Origin: CBDBIK01 sp965206145
GTDB taxonomy: Bacteria; Pseudomonadota; Alphaproteobacteria; TMED109
Assembly: GCA_965206145.1 (NCBI GenBank)
Contig: CBDBIK010000002.1
Span: forward strand, 310,001 to 374,000
DNA: 64,000 nucleotides
Direction of reading: 5' to 3'
The notes under the pieces were generated by a model, which saw only the letters and a list, made by a program, of their open reading frames with translations, was not told where the DNA came from and did no database searches. The translations under genes were made by a program, and so were the position numbers. How positions within the stretch are numbered: the stretch's first letter is position 1; every line of letters starts with the position of its first letter. Of the stretch, positions 32,410 to 42,066 are shown one piece after another.

Positions 32410-33172
32410 AGTCTGTTTCCTCCGGCCACGGACGATGCCACCCGAGGTGTTGTCCGCCGTCGGGGAAAATGATCTGCCCCGTGACAGCCCGCGCTTCCAC
32501 GAGGTAGAGAAGCACGCTCGCCACATCAGAGGGATCGGGAACTCCGGTAAGCGGAAGCCGCTCGCGCTCACGCCGGAACCCCCTTTCGCCTTCGGATTCG
32601 CTCGCAAGCGTAGGTCCCGGCCCGATGGCATTGACCCGGATCTGAGGAGCCAGCGAGAGTGCGAGGACGCGCGTCGCAGCCCATAATCCCGCCTTGCTCA
32701 CGCTATAGGAGAGGTAATTAGGGGTCAGGTTCCTGATCCGCTGGTCAAGAATGTTGACGATGAGGCCTTCGGCCTTGGTGGGAAGTGCCTCGGCGAACGC
32801 CCGGCTCAGTGTCATCGGGGCTCGGAGATTCGGTTCCATATGGGCATCCCATGAATCTCGAGTGTGAGTCAGCAAGGTGTCATGCTGAAAGTGAGACGCG
32901 TTGTTGACGAGGATTTGACAAGGTCCAAGGGCGTCCGCCGCCCTGTCCACGAGTCCGTGGACTTCTTCTTCCCTGGAGAGATCCGCATTCAGAGCCATTG
33001 CAGTGCCTCCAGCATCCCGGATTTCCTTCGCAAGTACTTCGGCATCCTCTGCAGACACGTGATAGTGGATTGCGACCGGGTTCCCTTTCCCGGCCAGAGC
33101 CCGCACGAGTGCTGCGCCGATCCTGCGGCTCCCCCCAGTCACTAGAGCCACTCCTCCGTCCAAACCGCTCAC
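32402..33172 (-). CDS. folM: Short-chain dehydrogenase, FolM-like dihydromonapterin/pteridine reductase
   Basis: 256 residues, SDR fold. The glycine-rich motif TGGSRRIG carries the Arg typical of pteridine reductases. VNNASHFQ and the Y-x3-K pair in SYSVSKAG are present, and the end FPDGGQHLGW is typical of FolM. Next to folB, so a role in reducing dihydromonapterin or dihydrofolate is likely. GTG start overlaps the uvrB stop (GTGA). Confidence 0.87.
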   Translation of the reverse strand: MSGLDGGVALVTGGSRRIGAALVRALAGKGNPVAIHYHVSAEDAEVLAKEIRDAGGTAMALNADLSREEEVHGLVDRAADALGPCQILVNNASHFQHDTLLTHTRDSWDAHMEPNLRAPMTLSRAFAEALPTKAEGLIVNILDQRIRNLTPNYLSYSVSKAGLWAATRVLALSLAPQIRVNAIGPGPTLASESEGERGFRRERERLPLTGVPDPSDVASVLLYLVEARAVTGQIIFPDGGQHLGWHRPWPEETDCE

Positions 33173-35274
33173 ACCCCTCTCCTTTTCCTCTTGCCTTCAC
33201 GGTGTCGGGACATCGAGGCTCGTCTTGCCTGGGCCGGGCGAGCACGTGCAATGCCAAGGTCATCGGCGCGGAACTGGTGAATTTCATCCCGGAGACGGGC
33301 TGCCTCCTCGAATTCTAGATTCGACGCGTGATGAAGCATCCGTTCTTCGAGTTTAGCCACGTACGCATCCCGTTTGTGGCCAATCAGATGTGGAACGCCG
33401 GGCGCGATCTCAACCGTTACCCGGTCTCGATCGTGGACGCTATCGAGGATGTCAGAAATTCCTTTTCGAACGGATTCAGGCCGAATGTCGTGCTCATGAT
33501 TCCAGGCAAGCTGGCGTGTACGCCGGCGTTCGGTCTCGGCGAGCGCTTCTTTTATCGAATTGGTCTTGCGGTCGGCATAGAGGATGACCTTGCCATCAAT
33601 GTTGCGTGCGGCCCTGCCGATAGTCTGGACGAGTGAGGTGCGCGAACGCAGGAAACCTTCCTTGTCCGCATCGAGAATGGCCACTAGGGCGCACTCAGGA
33701 ATGTCCAACCCCTCACGCAGAAGGTTGATGCCGATGAGAATATCGAAAATTCCCTTGCGAAGATCGCGAATGATTTCAATTCTCTCCACGGTATCGATGT
33801 CGGAGTGGAGGTAGCGAACCCGAAGCCCTGCCTCCTCAAGGTACTCGGTCAGGTTTTCAGCCATCCGCTTGGTGAGCGTCGTGACGAGGGTCCGCTGTCC
33901 CCGCTCCGCCACGACCCGAGCCTCGCTCATGAGATCATCCACCTGGGTGGCGGCGGGCCTGATCACGCACTCAGGATCAACCAGTCCTGTCGGGCGGATC
34001 ACCTGTTCAATGAAAACACCACCCGTGCGGTCCATTTCCCAAGGGCCGGGCGTGGCAGAAACCAGTACCGTCGCCGGACGCATGGCATGCCACTCCTCAA
34101 ATTTGAGGGGACGGTTGTCGACGCAAGAGGGAAGCCGGAAGCCATGTTCAGCAAGGGTGCTCTTGCGGCGAAAATCTCCACGGAACATGCCTCCCAATTG
34201 AGGCACGGTGACATGGCTTTCATCGACGAAAAGAAGCGCATTCTCCGGCAGATACTCGAACAGGGTCGGGGGAGGCTCCCCTGGGTTACGACCCGTGAGA
34301 TAGCGAGAATAGTTTTCGATACCCGCGCAGGAACCGCTCATCTCCATCATTTCCAGGTCGTACAGCGTGCGCTCCTCGAGACGCTGACGCTCAAGGAGCT
34401 TTCCTGCTTCCTCGAATTCACGGAGGCGGATCTTCAAATCTGCACGGATCGCCTTGATCGCCTGGGTGAGCGTCGGTCGTGGCGTGACATAGTGGCTATT
34501 TGCATAAAGGCGGATTCTGTCAAGATCAGTGATGCGCTCGCCTGTAAGAGGATCGAATTCCGAGAGCCGGTCGATCTCGTCTCCGAAAAGATCCACCCTC
34601 CAGGCACGGTCATCCAAGTGGGCGGGAAAAACCTCCAGCGTATCGCCGCGCACCCGGAACGTGCCACGGACTAGGCTCACGTCGTTTCGTCGGTACTGGA
34701 GTTCCACGAATCGGGCAATGATTTCACCCCGGTTCGCCGGTGCACCCCGCTCAAGATCAACGACCATGCGGGCGTATGTCTCAACGGGCCCGATGCCATA
34801 AATGCAGGACACACTTGCGACGATGACGACATCTTCACGTTCGAATAGCGAGCGGGTGGCGGCATGGCGCATCCGGTCAATGTGCTCGTTGATCGAGGAG
34901 TCTTTTTCGATGTAGGTGTCAGTGCGAGGAACGTACGCCTCAGGCTGGTAGTAATCGTAATAAGAAACGAAGTACTCGACCGCGTTGTCGGGAAATAGAG
35001 ATTTCATTTCGCCGTAGAGCTGGGCTGCAAGGGTCTTGTTGGGGGCAAGGATCAGCGCGGGACGTTGCATGCGCATGATCACGTGCGCCATCGTGAAGGT
35101 CTTCCCCGAACCCGTTACCCCTAGGAGGACTTGATCTCGCCCCCCCGCCTTGATGCCTCGGACAAGCTCATCGATTGCCCGCGGCTGATCCCCGGCAGGT
35201 TCAATATCCGCATGCAGATGAAGATCGCCGGATTTCTTCTTCACCGGAAGCGCTGCAAGTGCGGTCGAGTTCAC
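33169..35274 (-). CDS. uvrB: UvrABC excinuclease subunit B
   Basis: About 701 residues. DNA damage verification helicase: Walker A GVTGSGKT, beta-hairpin YYDYYQPEAYVP, FVDESHVTVPQ (DExH-like), helicase motif VI QTIGRAARN, and a C-terminal UVR domain (KLEERMLHHASNLEFEEAARLRDEI) that meets UvrC. The start is taken as the GTG overlapping the preceding stop (GTGA), matching the overlap habit of this genome; the ATG at 35289 is the alternative. Confidence 0.95.
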   Translation of the reverse strand: MNSTALAALPVKKKSGDLHLHADIEPAGDQPRAIDELVRGIKAGGRDQVLLGVTGSGKTFTMAHVIMRMQRPALILAPNKTLAAQLYGEMKSLFPDNAVEYFVSYYDYYQPEAYVPRTDTYIEKDSSINEHIDRMRHAATRSLFEREDVVIVASVSCIYGIGPVETYARMVVDLERGAPANRGEIIARFVELQYRRNDVSLVRGTFRVRGDTLEVFPAHLDDRAWRVDLFGDEIDRLSEFDPLTGERITDLDRIRLYANSHYVTPRPTLTQAIKAIRADLKIRLREFEEAGKLLERQRLEERTLYDLEMMEMSGSCAGIENYSRYLTGRNPGEPPPTLFEYLPENALLFVDESHVTVPQLGGMFRGDFRRKSTLAEHGFRLPSCVDNRPLKFEEWHAMRPATVLVSATPGPWEMDRTGGVFIEQVIRPTGLVDPECVIRPAATQVDDLMSEARVVAERGQRTLVTTLTKRMAENLTEYLEEAGLRVRYLHSDIDTVERIEIIRDLRKGIFDILIGINLLREGLDIPECALVAILDADKEGFLRSRTSLVQTIGRAARNIDGKVILYADRKTNSIKEALAETERRRTRQLAWNHEHDIRPESVRKGISDILDSVHDRDRVTVEIAPGVPHLIGHKRDAYVAKLEERMLHHASNLEFEEAARLRDEIHQFRADDLGIARARPAQARRASMSRHREGKRKRRGV

Positions 35275-36467
35275 ATCCCCTCGCCCCATCCCTCATCCAC
35301 GGCACGGGCGCGGATCCGAGTCATGGCTTCGCGGATGTCTTCGATGCTGGCGGCATAGGAAAGGCGGACGAATCCTTCACCAAAAGCCCCGAAACTGGTG
35401 CCCGCAACGGTAGCGACGTGCAATTCTTCCAACAGAAGATCCTGCATCGCAATTGCATCAAGCTTCGTTGCAGAGATGTTCGGCATGGCGTAGAAGGCAC
35501 CCTCGGGTGTTCCCATCCGAAATCCGGGCAAGGAAGCCACTTCTTTCATCACCACCGCCCGTCTCTCATCAAAAGCGCGCACCATTTTGTCCACCGATTC
35601 TTGTGGCCCGAGCAGCGCGGCGATCGCTGCGTATTGGGTCGGTGCGTTGGTGCAACTGACTGAATTGATATTGAGGCGGACGGCAGGCTCGACGAGATGC
35701 TTGGGCCAGACCGCATAACCAATCCGCCAGCCTGTCATGGCGTAGGTCTTCGACCACCCATCGAGCAAAATGAGGCGATCATGTAGCCAAGGATAGGAAA
35801 GCAGGGAGGTGAACTCCGCACCCTCGTAAATAATACGTGAATAGATTTCATCAGAGAGTACGGCGACGTGCGGATGCTCCTCAAGTTGAGCTGCCAACCT
35901 ATCCAAGGAGGCGCGCGGGATGACGCCGCCAGTGGGGTTTGCAGGGCTGTTGATGATGAGAAGACGGGTGCGCGGGGTGATCTGTGCCAGAAGAGCATCC
36001 GGGTCAAAGGAAAAGCCGTCGACTTCTTTGAGGGGCACCGGAACCGGAGTTGCACCGGTAAAACGAATGGCGGATTCGTACACGGGGAAGCCGGGGTTTG
36101 GGTACAGGATCTCGACTCCCGGTTCCCCGAACATCAGGATAGCGTGCCACATCGTAACCTTGCCGCCAGGAACGATGACCACGTTGTCGGGATCGATCTC
36201 GACTTTGCGGCGAGCTAAAATATCTTCTGCAACTGCTTCGCGGAGCGGCAGGATGCCATTTCCTGGCGTGTAGCCGTGGTGCCCATCCTGCAGTGCCTTC
36301 TGAGCCGCCTCGACGATATGAGGAGGTGTGAGAAAGTCAGGTTGGCCGATTCCGAGGTTGATCACCCGGTGTCCCTCGCGCTCCAATTCGGTGGCGCGTC
36401 CAAGGACAATAAAAGCGTTTTCGGTTCCCAGCCGGTCCATGCCGGCGGCTGTGCGAAGCTCCGCCAC
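35271..36467 (-). CDS. Class I/II aminotransferase, aspartate-aminotransferase-like
   Basis: About 398 residues, PLP fold type I. Motifs: VINLGIGQPDFLTPPHI, NSPANPTGG, LSDEIYSRIIYEG, and SKTYAMTGWRIGY with the PLP Lys. GGGAGG six bases before a GTG at 36467 fixes the start better than the TTG at 36494 or the ATG at 36440. Substrate could be aspartate, alanine or an aromatic amino acid. It shares its stop with the uvrB start. Confidence 0.88.
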   Translation of the reverse strand: MAELRTAAGMDRLGTENAFIVLGRATELEREGHRVINLGIGQPDFLTPPHIVEAAQKALQDGHHGYTPGNGILPLREAVAEDILARRKVEIDPDNVVIVPGGKVTMWHAILMFGEPGVEILYPNPGFPVYESAIRFTGATPVPVPLKEVDGFSFDPDALLAQITPRTRLLIINSPANPTGGVIPRASLDRLAAQLEEHPHVAVLSDEIYSRIIYEGAEFTSLLSYPWLHDRLILLDGWSKTYAMTGWRIGYAVWPKHLVEPAVRLNINSVSCTNAPTQYAAIAALLGPQESVDKMVRAFDERRAVVMKEVASLPGFRMGTPEGAFYAMPNISATKLDAIAMQDLLLEELHVATVAGTSFGAFGEGFVRLSYAASIEDIREAMTRIRARAVDEGWGEGM

Positions 36468-36544
36468 TTGATCCCTCCCAGTAGCGTCGACCAAGTCCCA
36501 TGGCAGGGAAGCAGTATAGGCCGCCCTTCAGCGGTAGGTTTGCA

Positions 36545-36580
36545 AGAAAAAGGGGCGGCGGTCCGAAAACCGCCGCCCCC
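36545..36580 (-). terminator. Intrinsic terminator of the iorAB operon
   Basis: An 11-bp GC-rich stem (GGGGCGGCGGT at 36552-36562 with ACCGCCGCCCC at 36569-36579, loop of six) followed on the minus strand by a run of T (A-run at 36547-36551 on plus). It stands just after the iorB stop, and separates that operon from the aminotransferase-uvrB group. Confidence 0.9.
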
Positions 36581-36601
36581 AGAAGGCTTATTTAGAGTCG
36601 A

Positions 36602-38896
36602 TCAGACTTCGCGCATGGCTGCCTTGATCTTCTCAGCCGTAATGGGCCACGAGCGGACACGAGCGCCAACCGCGTTCTGGACGGCGTTTGCTACCGCAGG
36701 GCCGATCACCGTGACAACAGGCTCGCCTGCTCCAGCCGGATAGTGGCCATTTTGGATGATCGTAACGTCGATCTCCGGCACCTGGTTTATCCGCATCGGA
36801 GTCCAGGTATCGAAATTCGCCTGCTCGATCGAGCCGTTGCGCATGGTGACGTCCTCGTAGAGAACCCTCGACAGTCCGTAGATCGCCGAACCCTGAATCT
36901 GAGCCAGAACGCCGTCTGGGTTGACGGCAGTGCCCACATCCATGGCCACGGTGACCTTGTTTACCGTGGGCTCGCCAGATTGCGGATCCACATGAACCTC
37001 GACGACGCATGCCGTCCAGCTCGGGGAACCACGCTCCTGCGAGGTTACGCTTGCCACGCCCATAGCCGTGTTTTCTGGCAGGGGCTTCACGCCGTAACCG
37101 GCGCGGCCCGCCGCAACGAGAAGAGCGTTGCGGAGACGCTCGGCACCGCCCACCGTATTCGGAGGCGTACCGACGTTCTTGCCGACGGACTTAAGCAGGG
37201 ACACGCGAAGATCGAGCGGGTCACGCCCAACCTTGTGTGCCACTTCGTCAATGAAGGATTCGACCGCCCAGAAAGTCCAGGTCGGTGCCACTGCACGCAA
37301 CTGGCCCGGAGGCGTTGCGCTTTGCCCAACCTTATTTTCAATCGAGCGAACGTACTGGTTTGGTACGTTGTACCAGTGGTCCGATCCATTCGTGGAGAAC
37401 GGATCAATCTTGCCCTTCTTGTCGACGGATTCCGCGAGGAAACCCGGGGCTTGACGCTTGGTTGCCCATGCTGAGCAAACCGTGTGCACCATAGTATCGA
37501 GAGCACCGGCCGCGTTTACCCCGCCCTTGACAGCTTGGTAAGTGGTCGACTGGTGGAAATCGAACATCACATCCTGCTCGCGCGTAAACACGAGCTTGAC
37601 AGGACGCCCTACCTCCTTCGCTGCGAGAGCCGCCGGGATCATGGCATCGGGTTCAAGGCGTCGGCCGAAACCAGTGCCCGCGTACTGCTGGTGATGCACG
37701 ACGCTTGCAGGCTCGACCCCGAGGGCCTCGGCAGTCATCGCCGTACAGCGAGTAGCCCACTGGCATGCCGTGAAGAGATGCCACACATCGTCCTGTTCCA
37801 TGGCGACGCAATTCATCGGCTCCATCATGCCGTGGTAGCCCAGACTGGTGGTGTACTCCGCCTCGACCGTAGTCGCTGCGTTGCGCATGCCACCTTCCGG
37901 ATCACCTTCGAGCACCCAGGCGAAACCTTCTTCGCCACCGGCTGCCGCATCCTTCGCGTAACGGAGGATGTCGTCAGTGCTGACACTGGCGTTCGGACCC
38001 ATTTCCCAATCGACCTTGACCGCCTCGGCAGCAGCTTCGGCCGCCCAAATGGTCTCGGCGATAGCGATCGCATAGCCTCGCTGAACATTGGTCGGATCAG
38101 AGATCACGAGTGTCTTGAGGTAGCCGTCGATCCCACGTGCCGCCGAGTCGTTGACCGACTTGGGCATGGAGCCCCAGCGTGTAGGCCAGGTGACGAGACG
38201 GGCGTAGACCATGTTCGGGACGAACACATCGATGCCGTAACGAGCAGTGCCGTTCAGCTTCGCCGGAATGTCCAGAGCCTGGATCGGCTGCCCGACGAGC
38301 TTGTACTCACCGAACTTTTTCAGCTGAATAGCCTTCATCTCGTCCTCGCTGAAGGTACGATCAATGGTAGCCGTGCTGATGATCTCGGAGTAGGTCATCG
38401 AGATGCCGGAACCGGTATGCGTGACGACGCTGTTCGAAGCCGAGCATTCGCTCGCGGGCACGCCCATGAGCTTGGCTCCGGCTTCGACAATGGCCATCCG
38501 CGCAGAAGCACCGATCCGCGAGTTGCGGTCGAAGGTCCAGTTCACCGACCAAGAACCACCGGTAATCATCAGACCCCACTTCTCGTGGGAGTCCGGATAA
38601 TCGATCCGGACGTCGTTCCAATCGATCTCGAGTTCTTCGGCGACCGCCTGGGCGAGCGCCGTGCCAACGTGCTGCCCCATCTCTGCCTTGGTGACGTGGA
38701 CGGTGGCGATGCCACTCGGCTCAATCGTCAGGAAAAGGCTCGGATTGTAGCTACCGGCTGCGAGCGCCTTGCGAGCGCTACCGGTAACGTGAGGTAGCAC
38801 CGAGTAGCCGACCATTAGGCCGGTACCTGCCACTGCGGATCCCACCAAGAGTTCGCGGCGGGTGACACCAGAGAGGTTTTTGATGTGTTTGGTCAT
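36602..38896 (-). CDS. IorB-like molybdenum hydroxylase large subunit, Tat-exported
   Basis: 764 residues, isoquinoline 1-oxidoreductase beta-type (aldehyde/xanthine dehydrogenase superfamily). A twin-arginine signal TRRELLVGSAVAGTGLMVG covers about residues 12-45, so the enzyme works in the periplasm. Molybdopterin-binding pieces: KAEMGQHVGTALAQAVAEE, TGFGRRLEPDA, and AGEPVVTVIGPAVANAV at the end with the catalytic Glu. The 2Fe-2S partner gene lies five bases upstream. Oxidises an N-heterocycle or aldehyde; substrate not readable. Confidence 0.9.
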   Translation of the reverse strand: MTKHIKNLSGVTRRELLVGSAVAGTGLMVGYSVLPHVTGSARKALAAGSYNPSLFLTIEPSGIATVHVTKAEMGQHVGTALAQAVAEELEIDWNDVRIDYPDSHEKWGLMITGGSWSVNWTFDRNSRIGASARMAIVEAGAKLMGVPASECSASNSVVTHTGSGISMTYSEIISTATIDRTFSEDEMKAIQLKKFGEYKLVGQPIQALDIPAKLNGTARYGIDVFVPNMVYARLVTWPTRWGSMPKSVNDSAARGIDGYLKTLVISDPTNVQRGYAIAIAETIWAAEAAAEAVKVDWEMGPNASVSTDDILRYAKDAAAGGEEGFAWVLEGDPEGGMRNAATTVEAEYTTSLGYHGMMEPMNCVAMEQDDVWHLFTACQWATRCTAMTAEALGVEPASVVHHQQYAGTGFGRRLEPDAMIPAALAAKEVGRPVKLVFTREQDVMFDFHQSTTYQAVKGGVNAAGALDTMVHTVCSAWATKRQAPGFLAESVDKKGKIDPFSTNGSDHWYNVPNQYVRSIENKVGQSATPPGQLRAVAPTWTFWAVESFIDEVAHKVGRDPLDLRVSLLKSVGKNVGTPPNTVGGAERLRNALLVAAGRAGYGVKPLPENTAMGVASVTSQERGSPSWTACVVEVHVDPQSGEPTVNKVTVAMDVGTAVNPDGVLAQIQGSAIYGLSRVLYEDVTMRNGSIEQANFDTWTPMRINQVPEIDVTIIQNGHYPAGAGEPVVTVIGPAVANAVQNAVGARVRSWPITAEKIKAAMREV

Positions 38897-38901
38897 CGTC
38901 T

Positions 38902-39363
38902 TCAGGCCTCCTGCATCATTTCGGCAGCCCTGCGGACGCCTTTCTTGATTCGGACGTACGTTGAGCAGCGACAGATATTGCCCTGCATCGCATCGAGGAT
39001 TTCCTCGTCGCTCGGATTGGAATTCGCCTCAAGGAACGCAGCCGCGTTCATCATCTGCCCGGACTGGCAGTACCCACACTGGGGAATCTGCAGTTCGAGC
39101 CAGGCTTTTTGCACTGGATGCTGACCTTTCGGATCCAAGCCCTCGATCGTGGTGATCGAGGCATCTTTAGCGTCCGAAAGCTGCAATTGGCACGAGCGAA
39201 CCGCCTCACCGTTCAGGTGAACGGTGCACGCTCCACAAAGGCCAATGCCGCAACCAAACTTCGTCCCGGTGAGCCGCAGATGTTCGCGGATCACCCAAAG
39301 AAGCCTGGTGTCCTCCGGTGCATCGACAACGTGTGTAACGCCGTTGATGTTGAGAACAGCCAT
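38902..39363 (-). CDS. IorA-like 2Fe-2S subunit of a molybdenum hydroxylase
   Basis: 153 residues. Plant-type 2Fe-2S site CGIGLCGACTVHLNG with the upstream Cys, and a second cluster domain with CGYCQSGQ and CRCSTY. Passes electrons from the molybdenum subunit encoded just downstream. It has no export signal and so would ride out with its Tat-bearing partner. A very strong SD (GAGGAGGGATT) precedes the ATG. No cytochrome subunit is encoded next to it. Confidence 0.94.
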   Translation of the reverse strand: MAVLNINGVTHVVDAPEDTRLLWVIREHLRLTGTKFGCGIGLCGACTVHLNGEAVRSCQLQLSDAKDASITTIEGLDPKGQHPVQKAWLELQIPQCGYCQSGQMMNAAAFLEANSNPSDEEILDAMQGNICRCSTYVRIKKGVRRAAEMMQEA

Positions 39364-39544
39364 AATCCCTCCTCAGGATTCTGTATTTCTTTAGGAGGAG
39401 ATCACAACAGACCAATGCCTTGGCACCGGCCATGTTCCCCTCCCTGTCGGAGAGCATTCTAAGGCGGGAGAAAGAGCATGGCAACCCGACTCGACGGAAT
39501 TTTCCGTCAGGTGCGGCAGGCTTCGCGTCGGTGGACGCCGCTTC

Positions 39545-40861
39545 TCAACTTCGTTTGTCGAGGGAAACGAATTCCCGCTCGGCGGGACCTGTGTAGAGCT
39601 GGCGAGGACGTCCGATCCTCTGATCGGGATCCTCGATCATTTCGTTCCATTGGGCGATCCAGCCCACGGTACGGGCCACGGCGAATAAGACAGTGAAAAG
39701 ATTCGACGGGAAGCCGATGGCCCGCAGGATGATCCCAGAGTAGAAATCCACGTTCGGATAGAGTTTCCTCTCCACAAAGTAATCGTCTTCTAGCGCGATT
39801 TTCTCGAGTTCGCGGGCAAGTGCGAACATTGGCTCCTTTTCCTTACCAAGAGCAGCCAACACCTCGTGAGCGGTGGCCTGCATGATCCGCGCCCTTGGAT
39901 CGTAGTTTTTGTAAACGCGGTGACCGAAGCCCATCAGGCGAAACGGATCACCGGAATCCTTAGCCCGGTCGATGTAGGATTTCACGGAGGAGACGTCCCC
40001 CATCTCCTCAAGCATGTTGATCACCGCCTCGTTGGCACCACCGTGGGCAGGCCCCCAGAGCGAGGCAATTCCGGCCGCAACGCAAGCAAAAGGACTGGCG
40101 TTCGAGGAACCCGCGAGTCGGACCGTCGAGGTGGACGCGTTCTGTTCGTGATCGGCGTGCAGGATCAGGATCCTGTCGATTGCGCGCGCGAGAACGGGAT
40201 CGATCTCAAAGTCCTCCGCCGGAACCGCGAACACCATGTGAAGGAAGTTTTCGGCGTAGCCGAGATCGTTGCGCGGGTAGATGAAAGGCTGACCGATGGA
40301 GTATTTAAAGGCCATTGCCGCGATCGTCGGAATTTTTGCAATCAGACGGTACGAGGCGACCATACGCTGGTGCGGATCGCTGACATCGGTGCTATCGGGA
40401 TAGAAGGCCGAGAGAGCTCCAACCACGCCGCACAGGATCGCCATCGCATGCGCATCCCTGCGAAAACCCCGGAACAAGTACGTTAACTGCTCGTGGATCA
40501 TCGTGTGGCGGCTGATGTCGTAAGCGAACTGATGCTTGTTGTTTGAATTCGGCAGCTCCCCATTAAGGAGGAGATACGCCACCTCCAGAAAATCGCAGTG
40601 CTCAGCCAGGTCCTCGATCCGGTACCCTCTGTGCAACAGGGTGCCCTGTTCGCCGTCGATGTAAGTGATGCTGGATTCGCAGCTTCCCGTCGAGCTGTAG
40701 CCGGGGTCGTACGTGAATACTCCCGCCTGTCCGTAGAGCGAGCGGATGTCGACTACGTCAGGGCCCACGCTTCCAGAAAGGACTGGGAGGTCGAAACTGC
40801 GCCCGTCGTCCAGCGTGATCGATGCCTTACGCGCTTTTGAATTTTCCGAATTTTTTCGCAT
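39545..40861 (-). CDS. gltA: Citrate synthase (type II)
   Basis: 438 residues, the hexameric NADH-sensitive length class. Family features: SCESSITYIDGEQGTLLHRGYRI, the active-site His in LHADHEQNAST, GPAHGGANEAV, FGHRVYKNYDPRA with the second His, and the Asp in NVDFYSG. First enzyme of the TCA cycle. Single gene with its own 230-base upstream region; no obvious SD beyond GGTGG. Confidence 0.97.
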   Translation of the reverse strand: MRKNSENSKARKASITLDDGRSFDLPVLSGSVGPDVVDIRSLYGQAGVFTYDPGYSSTGSCESSITYIDGEQGTLLHRGYRIEDLAEHCDFLEVAYLLLNGELPNSNNKHQFAYDISRHTMIHEQLTYLFRGFRRDAHAMAILCGVVGALSAFYPDSTDVSDPHQRMVASYRLIAKIPTIAAMAFKYSIGQPFIYPRNDLGYAENFLHMVFAVPAEDFEIDPVLARAIDRILILHADHEQNASTSTVRLAGSSNASPFACVAAGIASLWGPAHGGANEAVINMLEEMGDVSSVKSYIDRAKDSGDPFRLMGFGHRVYKNYDPRARIMQATAHEVLAALGKEKEPMFALARELEKIALEDDYFVERKLYPNVDFYSGIILRAIGFPSNLFTVLFAVARTVGWIAQWNEMIEDPDQRIGRPRQLYTGPAEREFVSLDKRS

Positions 40862-41005
40862 GTGCCCACCATCAGTCGCTCATCGTGATCGGTACGGTAC
40901 TTCGCCGTCGTTGCGCGGGCAACTGAACGCGCTCCGGGGCAAGGAAAAACACACTTCCCCGAAGGGCGGTAATCTGTGCCTTTCCACCCTGTTACCGGAC
41001 AGTTC

Positions 41006-41035
41006 TTGCACGAGGAAACGCTTCAGACATATGAC
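41006..41035 (+). promoter_or_regulatory. Candidate sigma-70 promoter for the hydroxyacid dehydrogenase gene
   Basis: TTGCAC (41006-41011) and TATGAC (41030-41035) with an 18-base spacer, about 60 bases upstream of the ATG. Match to consensus is partial (four of six in each box). Confidence 0.35.
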
Positions 41036-41095
41036 CCCCGAAATGCTCATGCCTGAGAGAACGATCCCCGTCGCAGTTCCCGGTGTTCATCCGTC

Positions 41096-42049
41096 ATGAG
41101 CGAGGATCGCCGAATTGCCTTCTCGTCCACCGAGGATCCCCCAGATCCCTGGCGTGAGGTCCTGGAAGCCCTCACCCCGCCGCTCGATCTCCGGGTCTGG
41201 CCCGGAGAAACCGGGAATGGCCGTGGAATCGAGGCGGCCCTCGTTTGGCGACCGCCGCCGGAAATGTGGAAGGATCTCCCGGATCTCAAGCTGATCCAAT
41301 CTCTCGGTGCCGGTATCGATCACGTCCTCCTGAGCGATGCGCCAGGGCATCTCCCGCTCGCCCGCCACGTGGATCCGGACCTCACCCGGCAAATGGTTGA
41401 ATACGGAGTTCTCGCCGTACTCGCCTGCCATCGGGGACTCCCCGGGCATATCGACCGCCAGAGACGGAAGATTTGGGGAGTTCCGGATATCGCACCGACA
41501 GAGCAGCAGGTTGTGGGAGTGCTTGGAGCCGGCGTGATCGGAACTGCACTCCTTGAGCGCCTAGTTCTTTTCGACTTTCGTTTGCGCGCATGGACACGTT
41601 CGCCCCGAAAGGAAGCCATATCAAACGGCGTGAAGTACTTTCACGGAAAGGAAGGGCTGCAGCCCTTCCTTTCGAACTGCGGCATCGTGATTTCGTTGCT
41701 CCCTGGAACGCTCGAAACGAAAGGCCTCATCAATGCAGCCCGGCTCGCCACTCTCCCGCGAGGGGCACATGTCATCAATCTCGGCCGAGGTTCGGTCATC
41801 CCGGAAGACAACCTTGTGGCAGCATTGGAATCAGGCCAGGTGGCGAGCTGTTTTCTGGATGTCTTTCCCGTCGAGCCGCTGCCCAAGGAAAGCCCCCTGT
41901 GGAGCCACCCCGGAGTCATCGTCACTCCACATGCAGCCGGGGTTACGCGGGCAACACCACACGCAGCAAAGCTTCTTGCAGGAAACCTCACCCGGGTACG
42001 CAGAGGCGAGCCACCACTCCACGGAGTCGAACCGTCGCAGGGATACTGA
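41096..42049 (+). CDS. D-2-hydroxyacid dehydrogenase, GhrA-like glyoxylate/hydroxypyruvate reductase
   Basis: 317 residues. NAD(P)-binding GVLGAGVIG, catalytic Arg in NLGRGSV, Glu in DVFPVEPLP, and His in TPHAAG. The short N-terminal domain and SLGAGIDHVL are as in GhrA. Reduces glyoxylate or hydroxypyruvate. It converges on gloA with 17 bases between. No clear SD (upstream TCATCCGTC). Confidence 0.9.
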   Translation: MSEDRRIAFSSTEDPPDPWREVLEALTPPLDLRVWPGETGNGRGIEAALVWRPPPEMWKDLPDLKLIQSLGAGIDHVLLSDAPGHLPLARHVDPDLTRQMVEYGVLAVLACHRGLPGHIDRQRRKIWGVPDIAPTEQQVVGVLGAGVIGTALLERLVLFDFRLRAWTRSPRKEAISNGVKYFHGKEGLQPFLSNCGIVISLLPGTLETKGLINAARLATLPRGAHVINLGRGSVIPEDNLVAALESGQVASCFLDVFPVEPLPKESPLWSHPGVIVTPHAAGVTRATPHAAKLLAGNLTRVRRGEPPLHGVEPSQGY

Positions 42050-42066
42050 GAAAGAGGACTTGCGCC

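Noticed and set aside
37484..38797. 437-residue open frame on the plus strand
   Set aside because: Antisense shadow of the IorB gene; no SD, no recognisable family, and the minus-strand frame has complete motifs.
39478..39544. gltA terminator at GACGGAATTTTCCGTC
   Set aside because: The stem is short and no T-run follows on the minus strand.
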